Origin: Hyphomicrobiaceae bacterium | GTDB taxonomy: Bacteria; Pseudomonadota; Alphaproteobacteria; Rhizobiales; Hyphomicrobiaceae | Length of the DNA stretch: 64,000 bases | Direction of reading: 5' to 3' | Assembly: GCA_022842785.1 (NCBI GenBank) | Contig: JALHOW010000006.1 | Span: forward strand, 186,001-250,000 | Shown: positions 8,407 to 17,399 of the stretch, piece by piece | How the letters are laid out: each line of letters starts with the position of its first letter | Position numbering within the stretch: the first letter of the stretch is position 1 | Notes under the pieces: generated by a model | What the model was told of the DNA's origin: nothing | The model's database searches: none | Seen by the model: the letters and a program-made list of their open reading frames with translations, nothing else | Translations under genes and position numbers: made by a program

Positions 8407-10125
8407 TCAGGTGCGCGTGTTGCGCAGGTGCTGGTTGCGCTCGATGATCCAGTTCGAGATGAGCGAGCAGACGGCGACGAGTACGACCGCGATAATGCCG
8501 AGCGCGGCGCCTGCGCCGCGTCCCGCCGGCGATTGCATGAAGACATAGAGGCCATAGGCGAGCGGCGCGTCGGATGTGCTCTGCACGAGCATCAGCGTCG
8601 CCGAAAGCTCGACGGCGGCCGTTGCAAAGCTCGTCACGAAGCCTGCCAGCATGCCGCCCATCATGAGTGGCAATACGATGCGCCGTACGGTTCTCTGCTT
8701 GTTAGCGCCGAGGTTTTCCGCAGCCTCCTCGAGCGACGCGGACACCTGCTGGAGTGCGGCATAGCAGGCGCGCAACGCATAGGGCAGGCGCCGGATCGCG
8801 AGTGCCAGGACGATGATGATCCAGAACGAAGCGAGCGAGGTGCCATCCGGCATCTTGACCCCGAAGAACGTCCGCAAGTAGCCGATGCCGAGCACGACGC
8901 CCGGAATGGCAAGCGCTGCCGAGGCCGTCCAGTCGAGCCAGTGACGCGCGGGCAGGCGCGTCCGGAGCACGAGATAGGCAATGGCGACGCCGAACACGAC
9001 GTCGATGATGCCGGCGAGTGTCGCATAGAGCAGCGTGTTCTTGATGAAGACGCTCGACTCCGCGAACACGCGTTCATAGTGCGCGAACGTGAAGGCATCC
9101 GGCAGCGGACTGAATGACCACACCGTCGCGATGGAAAGCAGGAACAGGCCAATGTGCGGCGCCAGGACCAGGAACAGGATCAGTCCAACGACCGCATAGG
9201 CGGCAACGGCTTGTCCGCGTCCGAGTGGCCGTTGGGCGAGCCCGCCGCCGCCGCGCTGTACCGTTGCGTAGTCGCGGCCCTTCATGACCCAGGCCGAGGC
9301 GCCCATCGCAAGCACGGATACGACGATGAGCACGACGGCGATCACGTAGCCCATGGGATCAGCGAGGCCGATCGACGTGATCCGCAGGTAGGCTTGCGGT
9401 GCCAGCATGTCCTTGACGTTCAGCAGCAACGGCGTCGCGAGATCATCGAAGACCTTCACGAAGACGAGGCTGGCGCCCGCAACGTAGCCCGGCATGGCAA
9501 GCGGGAAGACGATGCGGCGGAACAGCCGGAAGCCCTGGCAGCCGAGGTTCTGCGCGGCCTCCTCCATCGACCGGTCGATGTTGCGCAGTGCCGCCGAGAG
9601 ATTGATGAGGATGAACGGGAAGTAGTGGACGGCCTGCGCGAAGATCACGCCATTGAGGCCTTCCATGAATGGAATCTTGAAGCCGAACCACTCGTCCAGC
9701 AGGAGGTTCACCGTGCCATTGCGCCCGAATATGAGCTGCATGGCGACGGCACCGGCGAAGGGCGGCATGATGAGCGGGATGAAGCCCAGCATCTGGACGA
9801 CACCGGAGCCGCGGAACTCGAAGCGTGTCGTGAGATAGGCGAGCGGCAACGCGAACATCGACGCGAGCACCACCGTCATCGTGGCGACGTACATCGAATT
9901 CCAGAACGATGTGATGAAGAGGTCCGTGCGCGCGAAGTCGTAGAAGTTGACGAGCGTGAAGGCGCCGCTGCCCTTCTCCGTGAAGGCGACATAGATGACG
10001 GTGCCGACCGGAATGACGAGAAACAGCGCCAGGAAGAGCGCGATCAGGATCGCGAGTGCCATCGGCCCCGGTGCGACGACCGAGCGCCGGGCCACGGCCG
10101 GCGAAGCATCGCTCATGGTCGCCAT
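8407..10125 (-). CDS. ABC importer permease, fused two-domain (FbpB/PhnU type)
   Basis: A 572-residue inner-membrane protein with two repeated permease halves of about six TM segments each. Each half carries an EAA-type loop that contacts the ATPase: MEEAAQNLGCQGFRLFRRIV in the first half and LEEAAENLGANKQRTVRRIV in the second. Fused permeases are typical of Fbp (ferric iron) and putative 2-aminoethylphosphonate importers. The frame begins with GTG at 10137, but ATG at 10125 and ATG at 10116 are also possible. I chose 10125; the ribosome-binding site is weak in all cases. The gene is the second in the order binding protein, permease, ATPase. Confidence 0.92.
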   Translation of the reverse strand: MATMSDASPAVARRSVVAPGPMALAILIALFLALFLVIPVGTVIYVAFTEKGSGAFTLVNFYDFARTDLFITSFWNSMYVATMTVVLASMFALPLAYLTTRFEFRGSGVVQMLGFIPLIMPPFAGAVAMQLIFGRNGTVNLLLDEWFGFKIPFMEGLNGVIFAQAVHYFPFILINLSAALRNIDRSMEEAAQNLGCQGFRLFRRIVFPLAMPGYVAGASLVFVKVFDDLATPLLLNVKDMLAPQAYLRITSIGLADPMGYVIAVVLIVVSVLAMGASAWVMKGRDYATVQRGGGGLAQRPLGRGQAVAAYAVVGLILFLVLAPHIGLFLLSIATVWSFSPLPDAFTFAHYERVFAESSVFIKNTLLYATLAGIIDVVFGVAIAYLVLRTRLPARHWLDWTASAALAIPGVVLGIGYLRTFFGVKMPDGTSLASFWIIIVLALAIRRLPYALRACYAALQQVSASLEEAAENLGANKQRTVRRIVLPLMMGGMLAGFVTSFATAAVELSATLMLVQSTSDAPLAYGLYVFMQSPAGRGAGAALGIIAVVLVAVCSLISNWIIERNQHLRNTRT

Positions 10126-10203
10126 TGCTGCCCCCACATCTGACCGCCATGCGGGGGCAAGCTATGCCGCCCTCCGCGTGCGGTCCAGACACCGCGACCA
10201 GAG

Positions 10204-11532
10204 TTACCGCGCCAGCTTGGCAGCTTCGTTGGCCTTGGCCTCGGCTTCGGCATAGGCCGCCTTTGCGCTCGAGGCCCATTGCTGCTCCAACTCGGCCTGC
10301 CGCGCGGTCTTCTGCTTGCCGCCGGAGAAAGCCGCATTGATTTCGGCGGACGCCGCCTGTTCAGCCGTGATGGGCATCTTCGCGACGAGATCGCGCGCTT
10401 CGGCGACGAGTTTACGACCTGCCGGATTGTCCTTCTTGGCGAGCGCAGCCTCGGCTGCGTGGATGGCTTTGGTCGCGGATTTGAGGCCGTCGAGTTGGAA
10501 GGTGACGAGCTGGTCGTAGAGCGTGTCGACGACAGCCGTGCGCGCGCTCGAGACGTTCGAGTCGAAGGTCACCTTGCCGCCGAGCGACGGATCCTTGAAC
10601 GGGTTCGGATAGTCTGCCGGTGCCTTGGCGTAGATTTCAGGGCGCACGGGCAGGCGTCGGATCGTCTTGTCGAGCAACACTTCCTGGCCCGCCGGCGAAA
10701 GCAGGAACTCGACGAACGCCTCCGCGCCCGCCTTGTTCGGTGGATTGGTGACCACGCCGACGTTCGCCGGCACGATGGTGGTCACGCTTGGATAGACAAA
10801 CTTGACGGGAAAGCCTGCTCCCTGTGCCGAGAAGGCGAAGAAGTCGATCACGATGCCGTAGCCGACCTGTCCGGAGTTCACCGCATCGGGAACACCGAAT
10901 GAGCGCTCGGTGACGTTGCGGAGATTACCGCTCCACTCCTTGATTGTGCGCCAGCCTTTTTCCCAGCCTTCACCCTGCAGGATCGTTTCGAGCGTCAGGT
11001 GTGTCGTGCCGGAGCGCGAGGGCGCGGCAATCGACACGTGGTCGAAATAGACGGCCTTGGCGAGGTCCTGCCACTCCTTCGGGTCGGGAAGCTTGTTGGC
11101 CCTGGCATAACGCTCGTTCCACATGATGCCGTAGCCGGAAGCGGCGAAGCCCGAGTAGTAACCGTCTGGATCATTGATTGGGTAGGCGCCGATCTTATCG
11201 GGAATGCCTGTCGCCTTGGGCTTGTAGACTTGCAGCAGTTTCTTGTCCTTGAGCACCTCGAAGGCATCGGGTGCGGACACCCAGAAGATGTCGACCTGAT
11301 TGGCGCTGCGCGTCTCTTCGAGCAGCTTCACGCCGGCATTGGTGTTGCGGTTCTGGATCTCGATCGTCGTGCCGGGGTGGGCTGCCTCGAATGCCTTCTT
11401 GAATGGGTCGGTCACGTCTTTCGAGAAGGAGGTTAGCACGGTCACCTTGCCGCTTGGTGCCTGGGCCTGGACTGGCATAAACGCACCGGCAAGCGCCAGC
11501 AGAGTGAACGTGGTGATGGTACGCGTGATCAT
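10204..11532 (-). CDS. ABC importer periplasmic binding protein with C-terminal helical extension
   Basis: A 442-residue family 1 extracellular solute-binding protein related to ferric/2-aminoethylphosphonate binding proteins. It has a signal peptide (MITRTITTFTLLALAGAFMP, then VQAQA). The binding domain runs VTVLTSFSKDVTDPFKKAFE through DIFWVSAPDAFEVLK to the conserved FVEFLLSPAGQEVLL. The ATG at 11532 lies behind GGGAGGAG. The same frame stays open to 12042 but there overlaps the phosphoesterase gene and is not coding. Binding proteins of this type are usually about 330-350 residues. The last ~100 residues here are an extra Ala/Lys/Glu-rich helical tail, which is unusual. Confidence 0.9.
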   Translation of the reverse strand: MITRTITTFTLLALAGAFMPVQAQAPSGKVTVLTSFSKDVTDPFKKAFEAAHPGTTIEIQNRNTNAGVKLLEETRSANQVDIFWVSAPDAFEVLKDKKLLQVYKPKATGIPDKIGAYPINDPDGYYSGFAASGYGIMWNERYARANKLPDPKEWQDLAKAVYFDHVSIAAPSRSGTTHLTLETILQGEGWEKGWRTIKEWSGNLRNVTERSFGVPDAVNSGQVGYGIVIDFFAFSAQGAGFPVKFVYPSVTTIVPANVGVVTNPPNKAGAEAFVEFLLSPAGQEVLLDKTIRRLPVRPEIYAKAPADYPNPFKDPSLGGKVTFDSNVSSARTAVVDTLYDQLVTFQLDGLKSATKAIHAAEAALAKKDNPAGRKLVAEARDLVAKMPITAEQAASAEINAAFSGGKQKTARQAELEQQWASSAKAAYAEAEAKANEAAKLAR

Positions 11533-11642
11533 GCTTCTCCTCCCGTGGAGCGCTTTTATTGTGGCGTGTGCAAAGGACCCACCCGTTCCGGTAGTTGGAC
11601 CCGCCGCCGCAGACTCGTCAATCGGGATTGCGTGCCGAGCGT

Positions 11643-12470
11643 TCAGCTCAAGGCGTAGGTCGGCTCGGGGGCTGTATTGGCCGCGCTCCAGGCTGAGTCG
11701 GCATTCCAGTGGACGAGGCGCAGTTCGCCCGCGTGCGACTCTACGATGGCCGTGCAGCTCTCCACCCAGTCGCCGCAGTTCATATAATGGACATCGCCGA
11801 TGAGGCGGTCGGCGGCGTGGTGGATGTGTCCGCAGATAATGCCGTCCGTGCCATGCCGACGGGCTTCGCCAGCGACGGCTTCCTCGTACGCCCCGATGAA
11901 AGACACGGCTTTCTTGACGCGGTTTTTTAGGTACGCCGAGAACGACCAGTACCCGAGGCCTAGATGGCGGCGCACCCAGTTCAGGGGATTGTTCAGCCAC
12001 AGCGCCGTCTCGTAGCCGCGGTCGCCGAGGAAGGCGAGCCACTTGGCATTCCGCACGACAATGTCGAACTCATCGCCGTGCATGACGAGGTATTGCCGCC
12101 CTGCTGCCGTCAGGTGAATGCAGTTCCGGTGGATCTCGATGCCACCGAAGTGCATCCCGCAGAAGTCGCGAAGTCCCTCGTCATGATTGCCCGGAATGAA
12201 GACGACGCGCGAGCCTTTGCGAACTTTGCGCAGGAGCTTCTGGAGCACGTCGTTGTGCGCCTGTGGCCAGTGCGGTCCGCGCCGGACCTTCCAGAAATCG
12301 ACGATGTCGCCGACGAGATAGAAGGTATCGGCCTCGATGGTGCGGAGGAATTCCAGGAGGGCGTCGGCCTGTGATGTGCGCGTGCCGAGATGAATATCGG
12401 AGATGAATACGGCGCGATACTTCGTGTCGTGCAAACGGTCCGGGGGGCTATCGGGATTGGCGTATTGCAT
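11643..12470 (-). CDS. Calcineurin-like metallophosphoesterase, LpxH-like
   Basis: A 275-residue two-metal phosphoesterase with all family motifs: SDIHLG (DxH), GDIVDFW (GDxxD), PGNHDE (GNHD), VMHGDEFD and CGHIHH. It resembles UDP-2,3-diacylglucosamine diphosphatase LpxH, which cleaves the pyrophosphate of the lipid A precursor. In many alphaproteobacteria that step is done by the unrelated LpxI, so this protein may instead act on another lipid-linked phosphate ester. It lies 53 bases downstream of a GT21-like glycosyltransferase gene on the same strand, which supports a glycolipid role. No signal peptide is seen, so it is probably cytoplasmic or peripheral at the inner membrane. Confidence 0.85.
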   Translation of the reverse strand: MQYANPDSPPDRLHDTKYRAVFISDIHLGTRTSQADALLEFLRTIEADTFYLVGDIVDFWKVRRGPHWPQAHNDVLQKLLRKVRKGSRVVFIPGNHDEGLRDFCGMHFGGIEIHRNCIHLTAAGRQYLVMHGDEFDIVVRNAKWLAFLGDRGYETALWLNNPLNWVRRHLGLGYWSFSAYLKNRVKKAVSFIGAYEEAVAGEARRHGTDGIICGHIHHAADRLIGDVHYMNCGDWVESCTAIVESHAGELRLVHWNADSAWSAANTAPEPTYALS

Positions 12471-12523
12471 GAGGGCTATCTAGGGGATTCGCATATCAGC
12501 CGGATGACAGCAGGCACGGCGCT

Positions 12524-13687
12524 TTAGCGTAGTCCCACGGCACTTTCCGTCGTCATGCTGATGGACCCATCCTGCTGGCGTGCAACGCGATTGCCTCGCC
12601 ATTCATAGGCGTCGGCCGTCCAGGCGCGCAGCCAGATGACGGGGATGAGGAGGTCCCGCAGGAACCAGGCGAGCGGGGAGCGCCATGACAGCGGCCAGCC
12701 GCCTATGCGGGCAAGGATCGCTTCGGCGCCGAACCAGATCATCGCCAACCCCGCGACGGCCAGCTCCGAGGAGAGGTCCAAAGCCGGAGCCGCGATGGCT
12801 GCGGCAACAAGCGGAACGATGCTGCCTGTGAGAGGCTCGAGCGCAAACCAGCCGGGGAATGTCAGGCGGCGAAGCTGTGCCCATCGGAGCTGGCGCGCAA
12901 GGACATGTGCGGCCGAACGCCGGCCGAGTGGCTGAAAGAAGGAGGGCCCGGCAAGCCGGACGTGGAAACCGCCATTGCGAACGATCTTGGTGACAGCCGC
13001 ATCCTCGGCGAGCTCCGTGGAAAGCGCAGCGATGCCGCCCAGGCTCTCGAGCTGCCCGCGCCGGAACAGCATGGTTTTGCCCTGTGCGAAGGCAAGGCCG
13101 ACACTGTCGGCCGCATACTGCCACCGCGCCTGATAGGTGTTGAGAAAGGCAGCTTCTACGCCGGACCACAGACCGGAGGGCTGGCTGCCGATCGGCGGTG
13201 CGCATACGGCGCCGGTGTCGGCAGTCCAAACCGACAGAACGCGCTGAAGGTAATCCGGCGGCAGCATGAGATTGCTGTCCGCGAAGACGATCCAGTCGTG
13301 TTGTGCCTCGCGCCAGCCCTTGACCATGTTGTTGAGCTTGGGATTGGCGCTGATGCGATCATCGCCGATCAGCAGGCGTGCGCGCACGTGCGGATAATCG
13401 GCCATGAGGCGCCGGACACTCGCAACGGCCGGATGGCTCTCGGACGCTGCACAGAAGAGCACTTCAAATGCGGGATAGGAAAGGCCGAAGCTGGAGCGCA
13501 GGGTCCCCTCTTCCAGCGCATCGATGTCGCGAATGGTGCGAACCAGCGTGACGGGGACGCTGATCTCTTGCAGCGGAGCCTGTGTCCTCGATCGCCTGCA
13601 GCGCAGGGCTGCAAGTCCGATGGACAAGAGGTGGATGGCCGTGGCCATCAGAGCGAAAATTAGAGCGATTGTAACGAGGGCGGACAT
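12524..13687 (-). CDS. Membrane glycosyltransferase, ceramide glucosyltransferase-like (GT21/HpnI-like)
   Basis: A 387-residue processive-type GT-A glycosyltransferase. An N-terminal TM segment (MSALVTIALIFALMATAIHL) anchors it. The catalytic domain shows the D, D, D, (Q/R)xxRW pattern of ceramide glucosyltransferases: IVFADSNLML, ELAEDAAVTK and RQLRWAQL. Two or more hydrophobic segments close the C-terminus. It would transfer a sugar from a nucleotide donor to a membrane lipid; HpnI, a hopanoid enzyme, has this architecture, but no hopanoid genes are near. The start at 13687 is chosen because the TM anchor begins there; the open frame to 13807 is Arg/Ser-rich read-through. It is probably co-transcribed with the phosphoesterase. 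Confidence 0.85.
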   Translation of the reverse strand: MSALVTIALIFALMATAIHLLSIGLAALRCRRSRTQAPLQEISVPVTLVRTIRDIDALEEGTLRSSFGLSYPAFEVLFCAASESHPAVASVRRLMADYPHVRARLLIGDDRISANPKLNNMVKGWREAQHDWIVFADSNLMLPPDYLQRVLSVWTADTGAVCAPPIGSQPSGLWSGVEAAFLNTYQARWQYAADSVGLAFAQGKTMLFRRGQLESLGGIAALSTELAEDAAVTKIVRNGGFHVRLAGPSFFQPLGRRSAAHVLARQLRWAQLRRLTFPGWFALEPLTGSIVPLVAAAIAAPALDLSSELAVAGLAMIWFGAEAILARIGGWPLSWRSPLAWFLRDLLIPVIWLRAWTADAYEWRGNRVARQQDGSISMTTESAVGLR

Positions 13688-13985
13688 ACCTGGCTCGCTG
13701 GTGCACGGTTCAGGCCTATGCCGACCAGAGTCGCGCGACGCGCGTGTGACAGAGCGCGAATGGCGGGGCGAAACGATGCAACAGGGAACTTCCCGCCCTA
13801 TATCCAATTAGATATAACGATAGGGTCCGCCCGGCATGAGCAAGGGCGGCGCATCGGAAAGAAGATGCTCAACGTCCCCTATATTCGGCCTCAGGTCTCG
13901 GGCAGCCTGGAGGTACGAGAAGACTACCGCCTGAGCCACTGATGGTGTGAGCTCGGCAAACGTGTATCCAGCAAGGGAGAACAAG
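13688..13985. promoter_or_regulatory. Divergent intergenic region, glycosyltransferase / aldehyde dehydrogenase
   Basis: About 300 bases without a convincing gene between divergent genes. A locally AT-rich stretch near 13798-13825 (TATCCAATTAGATATAACGA) is the best candidate for a promoter core, though its direction is not clear. Confidence 0.3.
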
Positions 13986-15416
13986 ATGAGCAACACACTC
14001 AAGTTCTACATCGATGGCGCCTGGGTCGATCCGCTCGTACCCACCACGCTTGACGTGATCAATCCCGCGACCGAAGAGCCCATCGCGAAGATCAGCATGG
14101 GCACTGCGAAGGATGTCGACCGCGCGGTGAAAGCGGCGCGCAAGGCGTTCGCGAGCTTTTCGCAAACGAGCAAAGAGGAGCGTATTGCGCTGCTGCAGCG
14201 CATTCTCGAAGAATACAAGGCGCGCTACGACGACGTTGCCAAGGCCATCTCCGCAGAGATGGGAGCGCCGATCACGTTGGCGACACGCGCCCAGGCGGCC
14301 ATTGGCGTCGCGCATCTCACGCAGATGATCGCTGTGCTCAAGGACTATGAGTTCGAGCACCTGGAAGGTCGGACGCTCATCGCGCGCGAGGCGATCGGCG
14401 TCTGCGGGTTCATCACGCCGTGGAACTGGCCAATCAACCAGATCGCTTGCAAGGTGGGACCAGCGATTGCAGCCGGCTGCACGATGGTGCTGAAGCCGAG
14501 CGAGATCGCGCCGCTCAACGCGATTCTCTTCGCCGAAATCTGCGATGCGGCCGGCGTGCCAAAAGGCGTGTTCAATCTCGTCAATGGCGATGGGCCGACG
14601 GTTGGACAAGCGATCGCCTCGCATCCTGAAGTCGATTGCGTCTCCTTCACCGGTTCGACGCGCGCGGGCATCGCGGTTGCCAAGGCTGCGGCCGACACGG
14701 TCAAGCGCGTGCACCAGGAGCTCGGCGGCAAGTCAGCGAACATCATCCTTAGAGATGCCGATCTCGAGAAGGCCGTTCGCGCTGGTGTCCAGCACTGCTT
14801 CAACAACAGTGGCCAGTCGTGCAATGCGCCGACGCGCATGTTCGTGCCGCGCGAGCTGCAGAGCCAGGCCGCCGCAATTGCCAAGACGACGGCGGAGTCG
14901 CTCAAGGTCGGTGATCCCACTGCGAAGGACACTGTCCTCGGGCCCGTCGTCAGCGAGGTTCAGTTCGACAAGATCCAGGGGCTCATTCAGGCAGGCATCG
15001 ACGAGGGTGCGACGCTGGTGACCGGCGGTACGGGGCGCCCTGAAAGCCTCAATCGCGGCTACTACGTGCGTCCCACCGTCTTTGCCGATGTGAAGCCCGA
15101 TATGCGCGTGTCCCGTGAGGAGATCTTCGGCCCGGTGATTTCGATCCTGCCCTACGAGAGCGAGGAGCAGGTCGTCGAGCTGGCGAACGATACGGTTTAC
15201 GGGCTCGCGGGGTACGTTCAGTCGGGAGACCTCGGACATGCGCGCAAGATTGCTTCGCAGCTCCGTGCCGGCCAGGTGAATCTCAACGGTGCGCCTGGAG
15301 ACATGAGTGCGCCGTTCGGCGGCTACAAACAGTCCGGCAACGGCCGTGAGTGGGGCAAGTACGGTTTCGAGGAGTTCCTCGAGATCAAAGCCGTGCTCGG
15401 CTATCAGCCAGCCTGA
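13986..15416 (+). CDS. NAD(P)-dependent aldehyde dehydrogenase
   Basis: A 476-residue aldehyde dehydrogenase that oxidises an aldehyde to the acid. Visible elements are the substrate-channel motif TPWNWPINQIACKVGPAIAA, the coenzyme-loop FTGSTRAG (~221-228), the general base Glu245 in HQELGGKSAN and the nucleophile Cys279 in NSGQSCNAPTRM. The C-terminal APFGGYKQSGNGREWG is also typical. The ATG at 13986 follows GGGAGAAC at good spacing. Specificity is unresolved. It stands alone on the plus strand and ends at a strong hairpin terminator. Confidence 0.93.
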   Translation: MSNTLKFYIDGAWVDPLVPTTLDVINPATEEPIAKISMGTAKDVDRAVKAARKAFASFSQTSKEERIALLQRILEEYKARYDDVAKAISAEMGAPITLATRAQAAIGVAHLTQMIAVLKDYEFEHLEGRTLIAREAIGVCGFITPWNWPINQIACKVGPAIAAGCTMVLKPSEIAPLNAILFAEICDAAGVPKGVFNLVNGDGPTVGQAIASHPEVDCVSFTGSTRAGIAVAKAAADTVKRVHQELGGKSANIILRDADLEKAVRAGVQHCFNNSGQSCNAPTRMFVPRELQSQAAAIAKTTAESLKVGDPTAKDTVLGPVVSEVQFDKIQGLIQAGIDEGATLVTGGTGRPESLNRGYYVRPTVFADVKPDMRVSREEIFGPVISILPYESEEQVVELANDTVYGLAGYVQSGDLGHARKIASQLRAGQVNLNGAPGDMSAPFGGYKQSGNGREWGKYGFEEFLEIKAVLGYQPA

Positions 15417-15432
15417 GGACCAGACGCTAAGC

Positions 15433-15469
15433 GCGCCGGCCAATGAACCCGCGGTTCATTGGCCGGCGC
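15433..15469. terminator. Strong bidirectional terminator hairpin
   Basis: A perfect 17-bp stem, GCGCCGGCCAATGAACC pairing with GGTTCATTGGCCGGCGC around a 3-base loop, lies between the converging aldehyde dehydrogenase and livM-type genes. TCATTATT follows on the plus side. It fits a shared rho-independent terminator. Confidence 0.85.
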
Positions 15470-15497
15470 TCATTATTCGATCGGGGTGTGTTTAGAT

Positions 15498-16436
15498 TTA
15501 CGGTTCGGAGCGGCGGGTCAGCCGCGTTGCGAGTGCAGCGATCTCGCCGACGACGCCGCGGCGGAAGAGCAGCACCGTGATGACGAAGATGACACCCTGA
15601 ATGACGAGAACCCATTCGCCGAAGCCGGCGAGATAGTTCTGCATCGTGATGATGATGGCCGCGCCAACTATCGGGCCGAAGACAGTTCCCATCCCGCCGA
15701 CGAGCGTCATCAGCACGGCCTCGCCGGACATCTGCCACGCGACGTCCGTGAGTGAGGCGAGCTGGAAAACGATGGCTTTCGTCGAGCCCGCCAAGCCCGT
15801 CAGAGTGGCCGAGAGAACGAACGCGAGCAGTTTGTACTGGTCGACGTGATAGCCCAGCGAGATCGCGCGCGCCTCGTTCTCGCGGATGGCCTTCAGCACC
15901 TGACCGAACGGCGAATGGATCGCGCGGTAGATGATCAGGAATCCAGCCGCGAAGATTGCCAGCACGACGTAGTAGAAATTCAGGTCGCTCGTGATGTCGA
16001 TGAAGCCGAGCAGCGGTCTGCGCGGTACGGCCTGAATGCCGTCCTCACCACCGGTGAAGGGGGCCTGGAGGCAGAAGAAGAACACCATCTGCGCGAGCGC
16101 TAGCGTGACCATGGCGAAATAGATGCCTTGGCGGCGAATGGCGAGCGAGCCAGCGACGAGGCCGAGGAGTGCTGCGACGGCTGTTCCCGCGATAATGCCG
16201 ATCTCCGTCGGCCAGCCCCATACTTTCACGGTATAGGCCGAGATATAGGCCGAGAAGCCGAAGAACATGGCGTGCCCGAAGGACAGCAAGCCGACGTAAC
16301 CGATGAGCAGATTGAAGGCGAGCGCGAAGAGCGCGAAGCACAGCACCTTCATGAGAAAGACGGGATAGATTGCCATCGGCGCCAGGATCAGCAGGGCGAT
16401 GAGCACCGCGAAGATTGGCATGTCGTAGTTTTTCAT
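15498..16436 (-). CDS. Liv-type ABC importer permease LivM
   Basis: A 312-residue inner-membrane permease of the branched-chain amino acid family. Key segments are LLIGYVGLLSFGHAMFFGFS, AIRRQGIYFAMVTLALAQM and the ATPase-contact region AIRENEARAISLGYHV. It pairs with the LivH-type permease encoded 11 bases upstream. It is the last gene of a five-gene operon on the minus strand (LivG, LivF, binding protein, LivH, LivM) and ends at the 17-bp hairpin. GTG at 16442 and ATG at 16436 are both possible; ATG is preferred. Family members also carry amides, urea and aromatic compounds, so leucine is not assured. Confidence 0.92.
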   Translation of the reverse strand: MKNYDMPIFAVLIALLILAPMAIYPVFLMKVLCFALFALAFNLLIGYVGLLSFGHAMFFGFSAYISAYTVKVWGWPTEIGIIAGTAVAALLGLVAGSLAIRRQGIYFAMVTLALAQMVFFFCLQAPFTGGEDGIQAVPRRPLLGFIDITSDLNFYYVVLAIFAAGFLIIYRAIHSPFGQVLKAIRENEARAISLGYHVDQYKLLAFVLSATLTGLAGSTKAIVFQLASLTDVAWQMSGEAVLMTLVGGMGTVFGPIVGAAIIITMQNYLAGFGEWVLVIQGVIFVITVLLFRRGVVGEIAALATRLTRRSEP

Positions 16437-16446
16437 GTGCACAATC

Positions 16447-17340
16447 TCAGCGGGGCGTACCGAAAAGGCCTGCCGGCCTGATCAACAGCACAATGGCCAT
16501 GATGATGAAGATCACGGTGTTGGAGGCTTCCGGATAGAAGACCTTCGTGAGGCCCTCGATCACGCCGAGGCCGAAACCCGTGACGATGGAACCCATGATC
16601 GAACCCATGCCGCCGATCACCACCACCGCGAAAACGACGATGATGAGGTTCGAGCCCATGATCGGGTTCACCGAGTAGATCGGTGCGGCGAGAACGCCGG
16701 CGAGTGCCGCGAGACCGACGCCGAAGCCATAGGTGAGCGTCATCATGCGCGGCACGTTGATGCCGAAAGCGCGAACGAGCGTCGGGTTCTCGGTTGCCGC
16801 GCGCAGATAGCTTCCGAGCTTCGTCTTCTCGATCATGAACCACGTCGCGAGGCACACGACGATCGAGATCAGGACGACCCAGCCCCTGTACCAGGGCAGG
16901 AACATGAAGCCGAGATGGATCCCGCCGGGCAGCGGGTTGTTGTAGGGCAGGCCTGACGAGCCGTACTGCTTGCGGAATAGGCCCTCGAGAATGAGCGCCA
17001 GTCCGAAGGTCAGCAGGAGACCATAGAGATGATCGAGATGGTATAGTCGCGAGAGCAGCAGGCGCTCGAGAAGAATGCCGAACGCGCCGATGATTACTGG
17101 CACGAGGATGAGCGCTCCCCAATAGGGGATACCCAGATAGTGTAGGAGCATCCACGCACCGAACGCGCCCATCATGTACTGAGCGCCGTGCGTGAAATTG
17201 ATGACGTTGAGCATGCCGAAGATGACGGCAAGCCCAAGGCTCAGTAGTGCGTAGAAGGCCCCGTTGATCAGGCCGATCAGAAGCTGCCCGAACAGCGCCT
17301 GAGGCGACACTCCGAGGAACTGGAAAATAAAGTCGTACAT
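16447..17340 (-). CDS. Liv-type ABC importer permease LivH
   Basis: A 297-residue inner-membrane permease. LLIGLINGAFYALLSLGLAV, INFTHGAQYMMGAF and the coupling loop KTKLGSYLRAATENPTLVRA are characteristic of LivH. ATG at 17340 follows GGAAGG, and the frame upstream to 17421 overlaps the binding-protein gene and is not coding. The preceding gene ends about 60 bases upstream. With LivM it forms the translocation channel for the solute captured by the operon's binding protein. Confidence 0.92.
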   Translation of the reverse strand: MYDFIFQFLGVSPQALFGQLLIGLINGAFYALLSLGLAVIFGMLNVINFTHGAQYMMGAFGAWMLLHYLGIPYWGALILVPVIIGAFGILLERLLLSRLYHLDHLYGLLLTFGLALILEGLFRKQYGSSGLPYNNPLPGGIHLGFMFLPWYRGWVVLISIVVCLATWFMIEKTKLGSYLRAATENPTLVRAFGINVPRMMTLTYGFGVGLAALAGVLAAPIYSVNPIMGSNLIIVVFAVVVIGGMGSIMGSIVTGFGLGVIEGLTKVFYPEASNTVIFIIMAIVLLIRPAGLFGTPR

Positions 17341-17399
17341 GCGCCTTCCCGCCCCGAGACAAGCGAGGCGACACGTGTGTGCCGCCTCGCCCGAAAGCC

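Noticed and set aside
9154-10143. Long plus-strand frame opposite the ABC permease
   Set aside because: It is an antisense shadow rich in Asp, Glu, His and Arg, typical of the reverse strand of a GC-rich membrane-protein gene.
11533-12042. In-frame extension of the ABC binding protein to 12042
   Set aside because: It overlaps the phosphoesterase gene in another frame, is Arg/Pro-rich, and the ATG at 11532 has both a ribosome-binding site and a signal peptide directly after it.
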